In this document: one piece after another, positions 47,123 to 55,769 of the stretch
Position numbering within the stretch: position 1 is the first letter of the stretch
Layout: the number at the start of each line of letters is the position of its first letter
NCBI GenBank assembly: GCA_002329155.1
Contig: DCXY01000049.1
Coordinates: 115,006-179,005 of the forward strand
DNA length: 64,000 bases
Origin: Stenotrophomonas sp. UBA2124
GTDB lineage: Bacteria > Pseudomonadota > Gammaproteobacteria > Xanthomonadales > Xanthomonadaceae
Direction: 5' to 3'
Notes under the pieces: model-generated
Told to the model about the DNA's origin: nothing
Seen by the model: the letters and a program-made list of their open reading frames with translations, nothing else
The model's database searches: none
Translations under genes and position numbers: made by a program

Positions 47123-47164
47123 ATTGAAGCAAGGCAGCTGCCAGCTACACCCAGGCAGCTCGGC

Positions 47165-48133
47165 TCACGGCCACTTCATCTCACCCTTGGCCACCTTCGC
47201 ACTCAACTCCAGCGAAGCGTCGCCTTCCAGACCCGGATAGCGCTGCTTCATGGCGGCAATCAGGCCTGCCGCATCACCGGCCTTGGCGGCTTCCTCGTCG
47301 AACGCGCGGATGTAGCCGGCGGTGAAGTCCACCGCGGCCATGTCCTGCGGCGCACCTTCCGCATAGTGACCGGGAATCACCCGCAACGGCGCCAGCTCGC
47401 GGATCTGCTGCAGTGCCGCCAGCCAGTCCCTGCGGGACTGCGGCGTCTGCGTATCGGCCATGAACACATGCGAGCCGGCATCCACCAGTACGCCGCCCAT
47501 CACCGTGCGGATCGAAGGCACCCACAACGCCGTGCGATCCGGGCTGGCACCCTCCAGCCCGATCACCTTCAGCGGCTGCCCTTCCAGTTCAAGCGTGTCG
47601 CCCTGCAGCGGCGTGGGCACCAGCAGTTCGCGCGGCGCATTGGCACCGAGCTGCGGCCCCCACACCTTCAGCTTGTCGTCCTTGCTCACCTGGATGTGCG
47701 CCACGGTCTGCGGCGTGGCCACAATGCGGGCGTCAGGGAACGCGGCGTGCAGCGTTTCAAGACCGAAGTAGAAATCCGGATCACCGTGGCTGATGTAGAT
47801 CGTGGTCAGCCGCTTGCCGGAGGCCTTGACCATGTCCACCAGCTTGGCGGCATCGGCGGTGGAGAACTGTGCGTCCACCAGCACCGCATCATTCGCACCG
47901 GTAAGCAGCTCCGACGACACGGCGAAGATGCCGTTCTCACCCGGATTGAACACCTCCACCTTCACCGCCTGCTGTACGCCCTGGGCCGTCTGCGCCGGGG
48001 TGTCTGCCGGCACGGCCGCAGCCGTGTCAGTGGCGGGTGGCACCGGTTGCTTGCCGCAACCGGCCATCAGCACAGCCATGGCCACCGTGCATGCGGCCAG
48101 AGCAACGGTATTGTTCGGCTTGTTCATCATCAT
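47165..48133 (-). CDS. MBL-fold lipoprotein with degenerate metal motif
   Basis: 322 aa, lipoprotein signal with Cys26 (AVLMAGC), then a low-complexity linker to about residue 50. Metallo-beta-lactamase fold: VLVDAQFSTADAAKLVD, then IYISHGDPDFYFG (His116) where the family has HxHxDH, and VIPGHYAEG later. The second His and the DH are Asp118 and Asp120-Phe121, so the canonical two-metal site is altered. A subfamily with this SHGDPD pattern seems to exist; its function is unknown. Confidence 0.83.
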   Translation of the reverse strand: MMMNKPNNTVALAACTVAMAVLMAGCGKQPVPPATDTAAAVPADTPAQTAQGVQQAVKVEVFNPGENGIFAVSSELLTGANDAVLVDAQFSTADAAKLVDMVKASGKRLTTIYISHGDPDFYFGLETLHAAFPDARIVATPQTVAHIQVSKDDKLKVWGPQLGANAPRELLVPTPLQGDTLELEGQPLKVIGLEGASPDRTALWVPSIRTVMGGVLVDAGSHVFMADTQTPQSRRDWLAALQQIRELAPLRVIPGHYAEGAPQDMAAVDFTAGYIRAFDEEAAKAGDAAGLIAAMKQRYPGLEGDASLELSAKVAKGEMKWP

Positions 48134-48264
48134 TCGTCCCGTTCAGGCAAAAGAACCGGCCGCCATCAGGCGGCGCCGCCGGATGATGGCATGGCAGGGC
48201 GGCACCACGTCACCGCATTGCAAGCGCAATGGACAAGCCGGCACTGCATCCGCAGCAACACACA

Positions 48265-49308
48265 TCAGCTGCCGCTGAATACCGGCTCCAGCAGACGGAA
48301 ACTGCCGGCGTCGGCATCCATCTCCACCATGCCCCCGACCGGCACGATGAACTGCTCCTTGATGTGCCCGATCATCGCGCCACGGTAGGCGGGAATCTTC
48401 AGCGGCATGATGTAGTCGTCGAAAATCTGGTCCAGCGTCAGCGACCCATAGCCATCACCCGGCGTGCAGTCGCTGCACTCACCGAAGATGAAGCCTGCGA
48501 TCTGGTCCAGCGCGCCCATCAGCTTCAAGGTGCTGAACATGCGGTCGATGCGGTACGGCGCTTCGGCCACATCTTCAAGGAACAGGATCTTGTCCTTGAA
48601 ATCCGGCAGATACGGCGAGCCCGCCAATGCCGTCAGCACGGTGAGGTTGCCGCCCACCAGCTCACCGCGCGCGGTGCCACCACGCAGCGTGAGCGTGCGG
48701 TTGCTGCGCGGCACCAGCTCGTCGTCGTCATCGCTGATGTTGGTGTACTGCATCAGCTCGCGCTTGAAGAACAGGCGGTCGAACTGATCCACGTTGAAGC
48801 GGTTCCAGCTGCCCGCGCCGATCTGGCCATGGAAGGTCACCAGCCCGGTCCTGGCCTGGATGGCACAGTGCAGCGCGGTGATGTCCGAATAGCCCAGCAG
48901 CACCTTGGGGTTGGCGCGGATGCTCGCGTAGTCCAGCAGCGGCAGCAGGCGTGCGGCACCAGAACCACCGCGCACGCAGATGATGGCCTTGACCTCACGG
49001 TCGCCGAACATGGCGTTGAGGTCACCCGCGCGCTCGGCATCGGTGCCCGCAAGGTGGCCGCGGCGTGCGTCATAGTGCGCGCCCGTCTTGACCTTGAAGC
49101 CCAGCGCCTCCATCACTTCGCGCGCCAGCTGCAGGCTGAGCCGCTCGCTGCTGGCCGAGGAAGGGCTGACCAGACCCACCGTATCGCCCTTGTTGAGCGC
49201 AGGGGGCAACAGGTGGCCACGCGACGCTGCCTGTGCAGTGCCCGTGCCCATCAGTGGCAGCACCGCTGCCGCCAACGCAGTGCTGCCCAGGAATCGCCGT
49301 CTGTCCAT
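48265..49308 (-). CDS. Tat-exported LD-carboxypeptidase (S66 family)
   Basis: 347 aa from MDRRRFLGSTALAAAVLPLMG, a twin-arginine signal. The mature part is an S66 LD-carboxypeptidase, which cuts the L-D bond of peptidoglycan tetrapeptides. Catalytic Ser lies in VLLGYSDITALH, Glu in LFLEDVAEAPYRIDRM and His in GAMIGHIKEQF. E. coli LdcA is cytosolic; this one should be periplasmic. The ORF could extend upstream, but the RRxFLG motif marks the start. Confidence 0.88.
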   Translation of the reverse strand: MDRRRFLGSTALAAAVLPLMGTGTAQAASRGHLLPPALNKGDTVGLVSPSSASSERLSLQLAREVMEALGFKVKTGAHYDARRGHLAGTDAERAGDLNAMFGDREVKAIICVRGGSGAARLLPLLDYASIRANPKVLLGYSDITALHCAIQARTGLVTFHGQIGAGSWNRFNVDQFDRLFFKRELMQYTNISDDDDELVPRSNRTLTLRGGTARGELVGGNLTVLTALAGSPYLPDFKDKILFLEDVAEAPYRIDRMFSTLKLMGALDQIAGFIFGECSDCTPGDGYGSLTLDQIFDDYIMPLKIPAYRGAMIGHIKEQFIVPVGGMVEMDADAGSFRLLEPVFSGS

Positions 49309-49391
49309 GCCGCCATCACCAGAGTGGGAACCGGGCCAGAGTAGCAATGCAGCCGGTATCGTCAACAATCCACGGCGTGCAGAACCACCAA

Positions 49392-50573
49392 TCAGCGCGC
49401 GCCGGCGCGTACCCGGTACACCGCCACACCATGCGCGGGTACATCGGCTTGGATGCGTGCGCGCAGCGTCGCCTCGCTCTGGTTCCACAGGTCTTTGGCG
49501 CGCAGCGTGGCATTCGCTTCAAAGCCCATCTCGGCAGCATCCACACCGATGCGCGCGGCAGCGTCACCGCGATTGAGCAGCACCACCGCGAAGCTGCCAT
49601 CGGACAGGGGTTTGCCCCATACCTCGCTGTTGCCGTCATCACGCAGCCGGCGGCCCTGCGTCCCAGCCCAGTCCTGATCCAGCGCGATGATGTCGCGGTT
49701 CTCGACGATAGCCAGCACCTCCGGCGTCATCGCGGTCAGGTCGTTGCCCAGCAGCAGCGGTGCGTTCAACAGCGCCCACAAGCTGAAATGCGCGCGGTTC
49801 TCGTCGGCTGCCAGCTCACCGTTGCCCACTTCCAGCATGTCCGGGTCATTCCACGCACCGGGGCGCGCATAGGTTTCCAGCCCCACCTGTGCGTCCAGAT
49901 TGCGCATCAGAATGGGCCAGCGCGGCTTGATGTCCGGCGTGGTGCGCCATGCGTTGGCAACCTTGGGCCGCCACGGCTGCATGGGCAGCTGCGGCTCGTG
50001 GTGGATGCTGAGAAAGATCGGCCTGCCTGTCGCCTGCAAGGCCTGCCGCATGCGGGTGAACGCCGCTTCGCCCTCAAGGCCATCCTGGTCGGCACGGCAC
50101 CAGTCGTACTTCAGATAGTCCACGCCCCATTGCGTGAAGCTGCGTGCGTCCTGCTGCTCATGGCCCAGGCTGCCCAACGCACCCGGATAGTCGTCGTAAA
50201 GATTCGCGCAGGTACGGGAGCCGGGTGTCGCGTAGAGGCCCAGCTTCAGGCCGCGCGCATGCGCGTAGTCGGCAATGGCCTTGATGCCGCCTGGAAAGCG
50301 CGCGGGGTCGGCGAAGAGGTTTCCTTCCGCGTCGCGCTGCGGGTTCTGCCAGCAGTCGTCGATGTTCAGATGCACGTAGCCCGCATCGCGCAGGCCGGTG
50401 CTTACCAGCGCGTCCGCCGCCGCCTTGATCTTGTCGGCATCGATGTCGCAGCGGTAGGCGTTCCAGCTGTTCCAGCCCATCGGCGGCATCGCACCCTTCG
50501 CGGGTTCGTCAGCCGAAGCAGGAGCAACGCCAAGGCATGACAGCACACACGCGAAGGCAAACGCAGTTTTCAT
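49392..50573 (-). CDS. Alpha-galactosidase, GH27
   Basis: 393 aa with a signal peptide (MKTAFAFACVLSCLGVAPASA). The GH27 (beta/alpha)8 domain starts PPMGWNSWNAYRC. The nucleophile Asp is in YLKYDWCRADQ and the acid/base Asp in GAWNDPDMLEVGNGE. A C-terminal beta domain follows. Expected to release alpha-galactosyl residues from oligosaccharides outside the cytoplasm. No transporter or sugar operon accompanies it. Confidence 0.92.
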   Translation of the reverse strand: MKTAFAFACVLSCLGVAPASADEPAKGAMPPMGWNSWNAYRCDIDADKIKAAADALVSTGLRDAGYVHLNIDDCWQNPQRDAEGNLFADPARFPGGIKAIADYAHARGLKLGLYATPGSRTCANLYDDYPGALGSLGHEQQDARSFTQWGVDYLKYDWCRADQDGLEGEAAFTRMRQALQATGRPIFLSIHHEPQLPMQPWRPKVANAWRTTPDIKPRWPILMRNLDAQVGLETYARPGAWNDPDMLEVGNGELAADENRAHFSLWALLNAPLLLGNDLTAMTPEVLAIVENRDIIALDQDWAGTQGRRLRDDGNSEVWGKPLSDGSFAVVLLNRGDAAARIGVDAAEMGFEANATLRAKDLWNQSEATLRARIQADVPAHGVAVYRVRAGAR

Positions 50574-50662
50574 CCGTGACCCGGCCCGCTGACAAAGAAC
50601 GCCCACAGCCTACCCGCCTGATCCGGTGATGCCTTCACGCCGGAACCACAGCGCCCAATAAA

Positions 50663-50689
50663 CGAAAGCAGCCACGCGGGCTGCTTTCG
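50663..50689 (-). terminator. Terminator after icmF
   Basis: Hairpin cgaaagcagcc-acgc-gggctgctttcg just past the icmF stop on the minus strand, followed there by tttatt. Confidence 0.7.
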
Positions 50690-50714
50690 CATTTCCCACC
50701 TGTCGGCACGACGG

Positions 50715-53700
50715 TTACATGTTGCGCCGGTACTCGCCACCCACGTCATACAGCGCGTGGCTGATCTGCCCCAGGCTGTGCGTCTTCACCGCTTCAATCA
50801 GCGCCTCGAACACATTGCGGCGTTCACGCGCGGTGTTCTGCAGATAGGCCAGCCCGTGCCCGTCATGCACCGCATCATCGTTGGATGCGGCGCCCTCCAC
50901 TTCGTGCGCATGCGAGGTCTCGCCCTGTGGCGCCAGCGCGTTGCGGTTGTGCTGCCAGTTGCGCACGTTGTCGATCTGCTGGCCCTTCTCTTCCTCGGTG
51001 GAGCGGATCAATTCGATCTCGGTGGCCACCTCGCCGGCATGCTCCTTCGGCAGGAACATGTTGACGCCTACCAGCGGCAGGCTGCCGTCGTGCTTCTTGT
51101 GCTCGTAGTACAGCGACTCTTCCTGGATCTTGCCGCGCTGATACATGGTGTCCATCGCGCCCAGCACGCCGCCACGCTCGCTGATGGCCTCGAACTCCTT
51201 GTACACCGCCTCTTCGACGATGTCGGTGAGCTTGTCCACGATGAAGCTGCCCTGCCACGGGTTCTCGCAGAAGTTCAGCCCCAGCTCCTTGTTGATGATC
51301 ATCTGGATCGCCACCGCACGGCGTACGCTTTCCTCGGTAGGCGTGGTGATCGCCTCGTCATAGGCATTGGTATGCAGGCTGTTGCAGTTGTCGAACAGCG
51401 CATACAGCGCCTGCAGCGTGGTGCGGATGTCGTTGAACTGGATTTCCTGCGCGTGCAGCGAGCGGCCCGAGGTCTGGATGTGGTACTTCATCATCTGGCT
51501 GCGCTCGTTGGCACCGTAACGCTCGCGCATGGCGCGTGCCCAGATGCGCCGAGCGACGCGGCCGATCACCGTGTACTCCGGGTCCATGCCGTTGGAGAAG
51601 AAGAACGACAGGTTGGGCGCGAAGTCATCGATCTTCATGCCACGCGCCAGGTAGTACTCGACGATGGTGAAGCCGTTAGACAGGGTGAAGGCCAGCTGGC
51701 TGATCGGGTTCGCACCGGCTTCGGCAATGTGATAGCCGGAAATCGACACCGAGTAGAAGTTGCGCACCTTGTTGTCAACGAAATACTGCTGGATGTCGCC
51801 CATCATGCGCAGCGCGAACTCGGTGGAGAAGATGCAGGTGTTCTGCGCCTGGTCCTCCTTCAGGATGTCCGCCTGCACCGTGCCACGCACGGTGGACAGG
51901 GTTTCCGCCTTGATGCGTGCATAGGTGTCCGCATCCACCAGCTGGTCACCGGTGACGCCCAGCAGCGCCAGGCCCAGGCCGTCATTGGTGGGCGGCAGCT
52001 CACCGTGGTAGCGCGGGCCGTTGCGGCCCTCGAACAGCGCGGCGATCTTCCTCTCCGCTGCCGCCCAGCGCGCCGGGTCTTCCTTCAGGTACTTCTCTAC
52101 CTGCTGGTCGATGGCGGTGTTCATGAACATCGCCAGGATCATCGGCGCCGGGCCGTTGATGGTCATCGACACCGAGGTGGTCGGCGCGCACAGGTCGAAG
52201 CCGGAGTACAGCTTCTTCATGTCGTCCAGCGTGGGGATGTTGACGCCGGAGTTGCCGATCTTGCCGTAGATGTCCGGGCGCGGCGCCGGGTCTTCGCCAT
52301 ACAGCGTCACGCTGTCGAAGGCGGTGGACAGGCGCGCGGCAGGCTGGCCCACGCTCAGGTAATGGAAGCGGCGGTTGGTGCGCTCCGGCGTGCCTTCGCC
52401 GGCAAACATGCGGATGGGGTCCTCGCCACTGCGGCGGTACGGGTACACGCCACCGGTGTACGGGTAGGAACCCGGCAGGTTCTCCTTCTGCAGGAACACC
52501 AGCAGCTCGCCCCAGCTGCGGTAGGTGGGCGCGGCGATCTTGGGAATCTGCTGGTGGCTCAGCGACTCGCGGTAGTTTTCCACGCGGATGGTCTTGCCGC
52601 GCACCTGGTATTCGTTGACCGGCTCGGTGATCGATTTCAGGCGTGCCGGCCACTCACGCAGCAGGCGCAGCGCATCCGAATCCAGCGACTGCACGGCGTC
52701 GTTGTAACGCTGGCGCAGGGTCAGCAGCGAGCGGTCCACCTGCGCATCCCTGCCGTCGCCTGAGAGCAGCGCATCGCCCGGATACAGCTCCAGCGCCGCC
52801 GGCAGCGCGGAATCGTCAAGTTCCTTCAGTGCCTGCCAGCAGCTCTGCGCGCGCTCGGCAATCTCCGCCTGCGAGTCGATGCGTGAATTGATCGCACGCC
52901 CCTGCTCGGCGATCTCCGCCAGGTAACGCACGCGGCTGCCCGGAATCAGCACAGTGGCGCGCGGCTCCTTCAACGAGGTATCAATACGCGGCACCAGCGA
53001 GCAGCGCGTGGCGCCACCGCCCGCCTGCTCCCCGTTCCCCGCGCCCCGCTTGCCCAGCAGCAGACGGCACAGGTTGGCGAACATCCAGCTGATGCCGGGG
53101 TCATTGAACTGGCTGGCGATGGTCGGGTAGACCGGCACCTCCTCGTCCTTCAGGCTGAACGCCACGCGGTTGCGCTTCCACTGCTTGCGCACGTCACGCA
53201 GCGCGTCCTCGGCGCCCCGCTTGTCGAACTTGTTGAGCACCACCAGCTCGGCGTAATCGAGCATGTCGATCTTTTCCAGCTGGCTCGGCGCGCCGAAGTC
53301 GCTGGTCATCACATACATCGGGAAATCCACCAGATCGACGATTTCCGAATCGCTCTGGCCGATGCCGGCGGTCTCCACGATCACCAGGTCGAAGTGCAGC
53401 GATTTCAGGAAACCGATGCAGTCACGCAGCACCGTGTTGATGGCCGCATGCTGGCGACGGGTCGCCATCGAGCGCATGTACACGCGCTTGGAACGCAGCG
53501 AGTTCATGCGGATGCGGTCGCCCAGCAGCGCGCCACCGGTACGGCGACGGGTCGGGTCCACCGAGATCACCGCGATGCGCATCTGCGGGAAGCTGGCCAG
53601 GAAGCGATTGAGCAGTTCGTCGGTCACCGACGACTTGCCAGCGCCACCGGTGCCGGTGATGCCGATGACCGGAGTAGCCGACAGCGCATCGGCACCAGAG

Positions 53701-54320
53701 AACGGCGACGACTTGTCTTCCTTCGCCCACTGCCGGCGCAGCTTCTCAAGCTCCGCCTCGCTGTAGCGGCCGTCTTCAAGGCCGCTCAGCACACGGCCAA
53801 TGCCGATCTCATCGTTGATGTCCGGCACGGCGGAAACCTCCACCTCGTTCCCGCCAGCCTGTTGCCGCGCGTCATCGGCACGCTTGACCACATCCTCGAT
53901 CATCTCCACCAGCCCCATCTTCATGCCGTCATTGGGGTGATAGATGCGCTCCACGCCATAGGCCTGCAGCTCGCGGATCTCCTCCGGGGTGATGGTGCCG
54001 CCACCACCGCCGAACACCTTGATGTGGCCGGCGCCCTTCTCGCGCAGCATGTCCACCATGTACTTGAAGTACTCCACATGCCCGCCCTGGTAGGACGACA
54101 GCGCGATGGCGTCGGCGTCTTCCTGCAGCGCCGCGCGCACCACGTCCTCCACGCTGCGGTTGTGCCCCAGGTGGATCACCTCGGCGCCCTGCGCCTGGAT
54201 CAGGCGGCGCATGATGTTGATGGCCGCGTCGTGGCCGTCAAACAGGCTGGCGGCGGTGACGAAGCGCAGCGGCGTGGTTTCAGGCTGCGCCTGCGGGAGC
54301 TGGGAAGCGGGGGTACTCAT
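50715..54320 (-). CDS. icmF: Fused acyl-CoA mutase IcmF (isobutyryl-CoA mutase type)
   Basis: B12-dependent radical mutase fused to its G-protein chaperone. It encodes 1201 aa from MSTPASQLPQ; a second ATG lies at 54335. Domain order: cobalamin-binding domain (His30 in DGHDAAINIMRR, cobalt ligand); MeaB-like GTPase with P-loop GITGTGGAGKSS near 220-232; linker; catalytic TIM barrel (PYTGGVYPYRRSGEDPIRMFAGEG). This order is that of IcmF, not methylmalonyl-CoA mutase. IcmF-type enzymes interconvert isobutyryl/butyryl-CoA and isovaleryl/pivalyl-CoA. It is divergent from a leucine-type dehydrogenase gene. A repeat-derived GNGEQ patch sits near residue 428. Confidence 0.94.
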   Translation of the reverse strand: MSTPASQLPQAQPETTPLRFVTAASLFDGHDAAINIMRRLIQAQGAEVIHLGHNRSVEDVVRAALQEDADAIALSSYQGGHVEYFKYMVDMLREKGAGHIKVFGGGGGTITPEEIRELQAYGVERIYHPNDGMKMGLVEMIEDVVKRADDARQQAGGNEVEVSAVPDINDEIGIGRVLSGLEDGRYSEAELEKLRRQWAKEDKSSPFSGADALSATPVIGITGTGGAGKSSVTDELLNRFLASFPQMRIAVISVDPTRRRTGGALLGDRIRMNSLRSKRVYMRSMATRRQHAAINTVLRDCIGFLKSLHFDLVIVETAGIGQSDSEIVDLVDFPMYVMTSDFGAPSQLEKIDMLDYAELVVLNKFDKRGAEDALRDVRKQWKRNRVAFSLKDEEVPVYPTIASQFNDPGISWMFANLCRLLLGKRGAGNGEQAGGGATRCSLVPRIDTSLKEPRATVLIPGSRVRYLAEIAEQGRAINSRIDSQAEIAERAQSCWQALKELDDSALPAALELYPGDALLSGDGRDAQVDRSLLTLRQRYNDAVQSLDSDALRLLREWPARLKSITEPVNEYQVRGKTIRVENYRESLSHQQIPKIAAPTYRSWGELLVFLQKENLPGSYPYTGGVYPYRRSGEDPIRMFAGEGTPERTNRRFHYLSVGQPAARLSTAFDSVTLYGEDPAPRPDIYGKIGNSGVNIPTLDDMKKLYSGFDLCAPTTSVSMTINGPAPMILAMFMNTAIDQQVEKYLKEDPARWAAAERKIAALFEGRNGPRYHGELPPTNDGLGLALLGVTGDQLVDADTYARIKAETLSTVRGTVQADILKEDQAQNTCIFSTEFALRMMGDIQQYFVDNKVRNFYSVSISGYHIAEAGANPISQLAFTLSNGFTIVEYYLARGMKIDDFAPNLSFFFSNGMDPEYTVIGRVARRIWARAMRERYGANERSQMMKYHIQTSGRSLHAQEIQFNDIRTTLQALYALFDNCNSLHTNAYDEAITTPTEESVRRAVAIQMIINKELGLNFCENPWQGSFIVDKLTDIVEEAVYKEFEAISERGGVLGAMDTMYQRGKIQEESLYYEHKKHDGSLPLVGVNMFLPKEHAGEVATEIELIRSTEEEKGQQIDNVRNWQHNRNALAPQGETSHAHEVEGAASNDDAVHDGHGLAYLQNTARERRNVFEALIEAVKTHSLGQISHALYDVGGEYRRNM
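53024..53039 (-). repeat. G-rich 16-mer repeat inside icmF
   Basis: Minus-strand gggaacggggagcagg, identical to 30077-30092 in lpxB and read in the same frame (GNGEQ). It lies in the linker between GTPase and mutase parts. Confidence 0.75.
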
Positions 54321-54497
54321 GGGCCGTGCGGACATCCGGTTACTGGTGAAACCGATGATAGGGCCGCAGGCGCGCCGGGTCAGGTTGCAGCGCAGCGTGA
54401 CCACGCCCTTCACATGGCCCTGCACCGAGCTGAACTCACCGCTGCGGCCGGCCGAGTTGCGCCTTCACACCTGAACATTTCCAAAGCGGGAATGCAT

Positions 54498-54503
54498 TAG
54501 AAT
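54498..54503 (+). promoter_or_regulatory. Candidate -10 upstream of leucine-type dehydrogenase gene
   Basis: tagaat in the 290-bp divergent region, followed about 50 bp later by the cgaaacgacgaagtcg inverted repeat and then the gene's aacggagc ribosome-binding site. The -35 is unclear. Confidence 0.4.
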
Positions 54504-54610
54504 GGCGCCGCGACCACGTCACCGAAACGACGAAGTCGCATTTTTGTTTTCCAGCCCGCTGTTTGCCAGCAGGATCACCGACGTTGCCGCAAAACGCCAA
54601 CGGAGCCCCC

Positions 54611-55708
54611 ATGCTTTTCGAAACGCTCGAAACCTCCGGCCATGAGCAGGTCGTGTTCTGCCAGAACCGCGAAGCCGGCCTGAAGGCGATCATCGCCATC
54701 CACAACACCACGCTTGGTCCCGCCCTGGGCGGCGTGCGCATGCGCCCCTACGCCAACACCGACGACGCCCTGCGCGACGTGCTGCGGCTCAGCCGCACCA
54801 TGACCTACAAGAACGCCCTTGCCGGGCTGAATGTGGGCGGCGGCAAGGCGGTCATCATCGGCGACCCGCGCACCGACAAGAGCGAGGTGCTGTTCCGCGC
54901 CTTCGGCCGCCAGGTCGAGGCACTGGGTGGGCGCTACATCACTGCCGAGGACGTGGGCACCGACGTCAACGACATGGAACAGATCTACCTGGAAACCGGC
55001 AATGTCACCGGCGTGCATCAGGTGCACGGCGGCTCCGGCGACCCGGCACCGTTCACCGCTTACGGCGCGCTGCAGGCACTGATGGCCTCGGTCAAGCGCA
55101 AGTTCGGCCATGAGGAAGTGGGCAAGCTCACCATCGCCGTGCAGGGCCTGGGCCATATCGGCATGGAGCTGGTGAAGCTGCTGCGCGAGCGTGGCGCCAA
55201 GCTGTACGTCACCGACCTGGACCCGGTACGGGTGCAGCAGGCAGTCAGCGAATACGGCTGCGAAGCAGTCAAGCCGGAAGCCATCTATGACGTGGCCGCC
55301 GACGTGTTCGCGCCCTGCGCCATGGAAGGCGGCATCGACATGGCCACGCTGGACCGCATCAAGGCCAAGGTCATCTGCGGCACCGCCAACAACCAGCTGG
55401 CCAGCCACGCGGTGGGTGACGAGCTGTACAAGCGCGGCATCCTGTGGGCGCCGGATTACGCGGTGAACGCTGGTGGCGTGATGAACGTGTCGCTGGAGAT
55501 CGACGGCTACAACCGCGAGCGTGCGATGCGCCTGATCCGCAGCATCTACCACAACCTTGGCCGCGTCTTCGACCTGTCCGAGCGTGACGGGATCTCGCCG
55601 CAGCGCGCGGCCGACCGCTTGGCCGAAAACCGCATCGAAGCCATCGGCAAGCTCAAGCTGCCACTGGGGCGCGCCACCCCGCGCATGAGCCAGCTGCGCG
55701 GCGAATAA
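54611..55708 (+). CDS. Leucine/valine-type amino acid dehydrogenase
   Basis: 365 aa of the Glu/Leu/Phe/Val dehydrogenase superfamily: reversible NAD-dependent oxidative deamination of branched-chain or aromatic amino acids. N-terminal catalytic domain GGVRMRPYANTDDALRDVLRLSR and MTYKNALAGLNVGGGKAVI (catalytic Lys); C-terminal Rossmann domain with GLGHIGMEL near residue 178. Length and GGGK motif fit leucine dehydrogenase (Bacillus enzyme 364 aa). It faces icmF, hinting at a link to branched-chain keto-acid use. Confidence 0.9.
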   Translation: MLFETLETSGHEQVVFCQNREAGLKAIIAIHNTTLGPALGGVRMRPYANTDDALRDVLRLSRTMTYKNALAGLNVGGGKAVIIGDPRTDKSEVLFRAFGRQVEALGGRYITAEDVGTDVNDMEQIYLETGNVTGVHQVHGGSGDPAPFTAYGALQALMASVKRKFGHEEVGKLTIAVQGLGHIGMELVKLLRERGAKLYVTDLDPVRVQQAVSEYGCEAVKPEAIYDVAADVFAPCAMEGGIDMATLDRIKAKVICGTANNQLASHAVGDELYKRGILWAPDYAVNAGGVMNVSLEIDGYNRERAMRLIRSIYHNLGRVFDLSERDGISPQRAADRLAENRIEAIGKLKLPLGRATPRMSQLRGE

Positions 55709-55731
55709 GCACCGCGTCAGGAATCACGAAC

Positions 55732-55753
55732 GAGGCAGCCGCAAGGCTGCCTC
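55732..55753. terminator. Bidirectional terminator
   Basis: Hairpin gaggcagcc-gcaa-ggctgcctc followed by tttcgttt, between convergent genes. Confidence 0.85.
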
Positions 55754-55769
55754 TTTCGTTTCATGGGCC

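Noticed and set aside
50757..52763. 668-aa plus-strand ORF opposite icmF
   Set aside because: Shadow; low-complexity His/Arg/Gln/Val composition and no recognisable motif.
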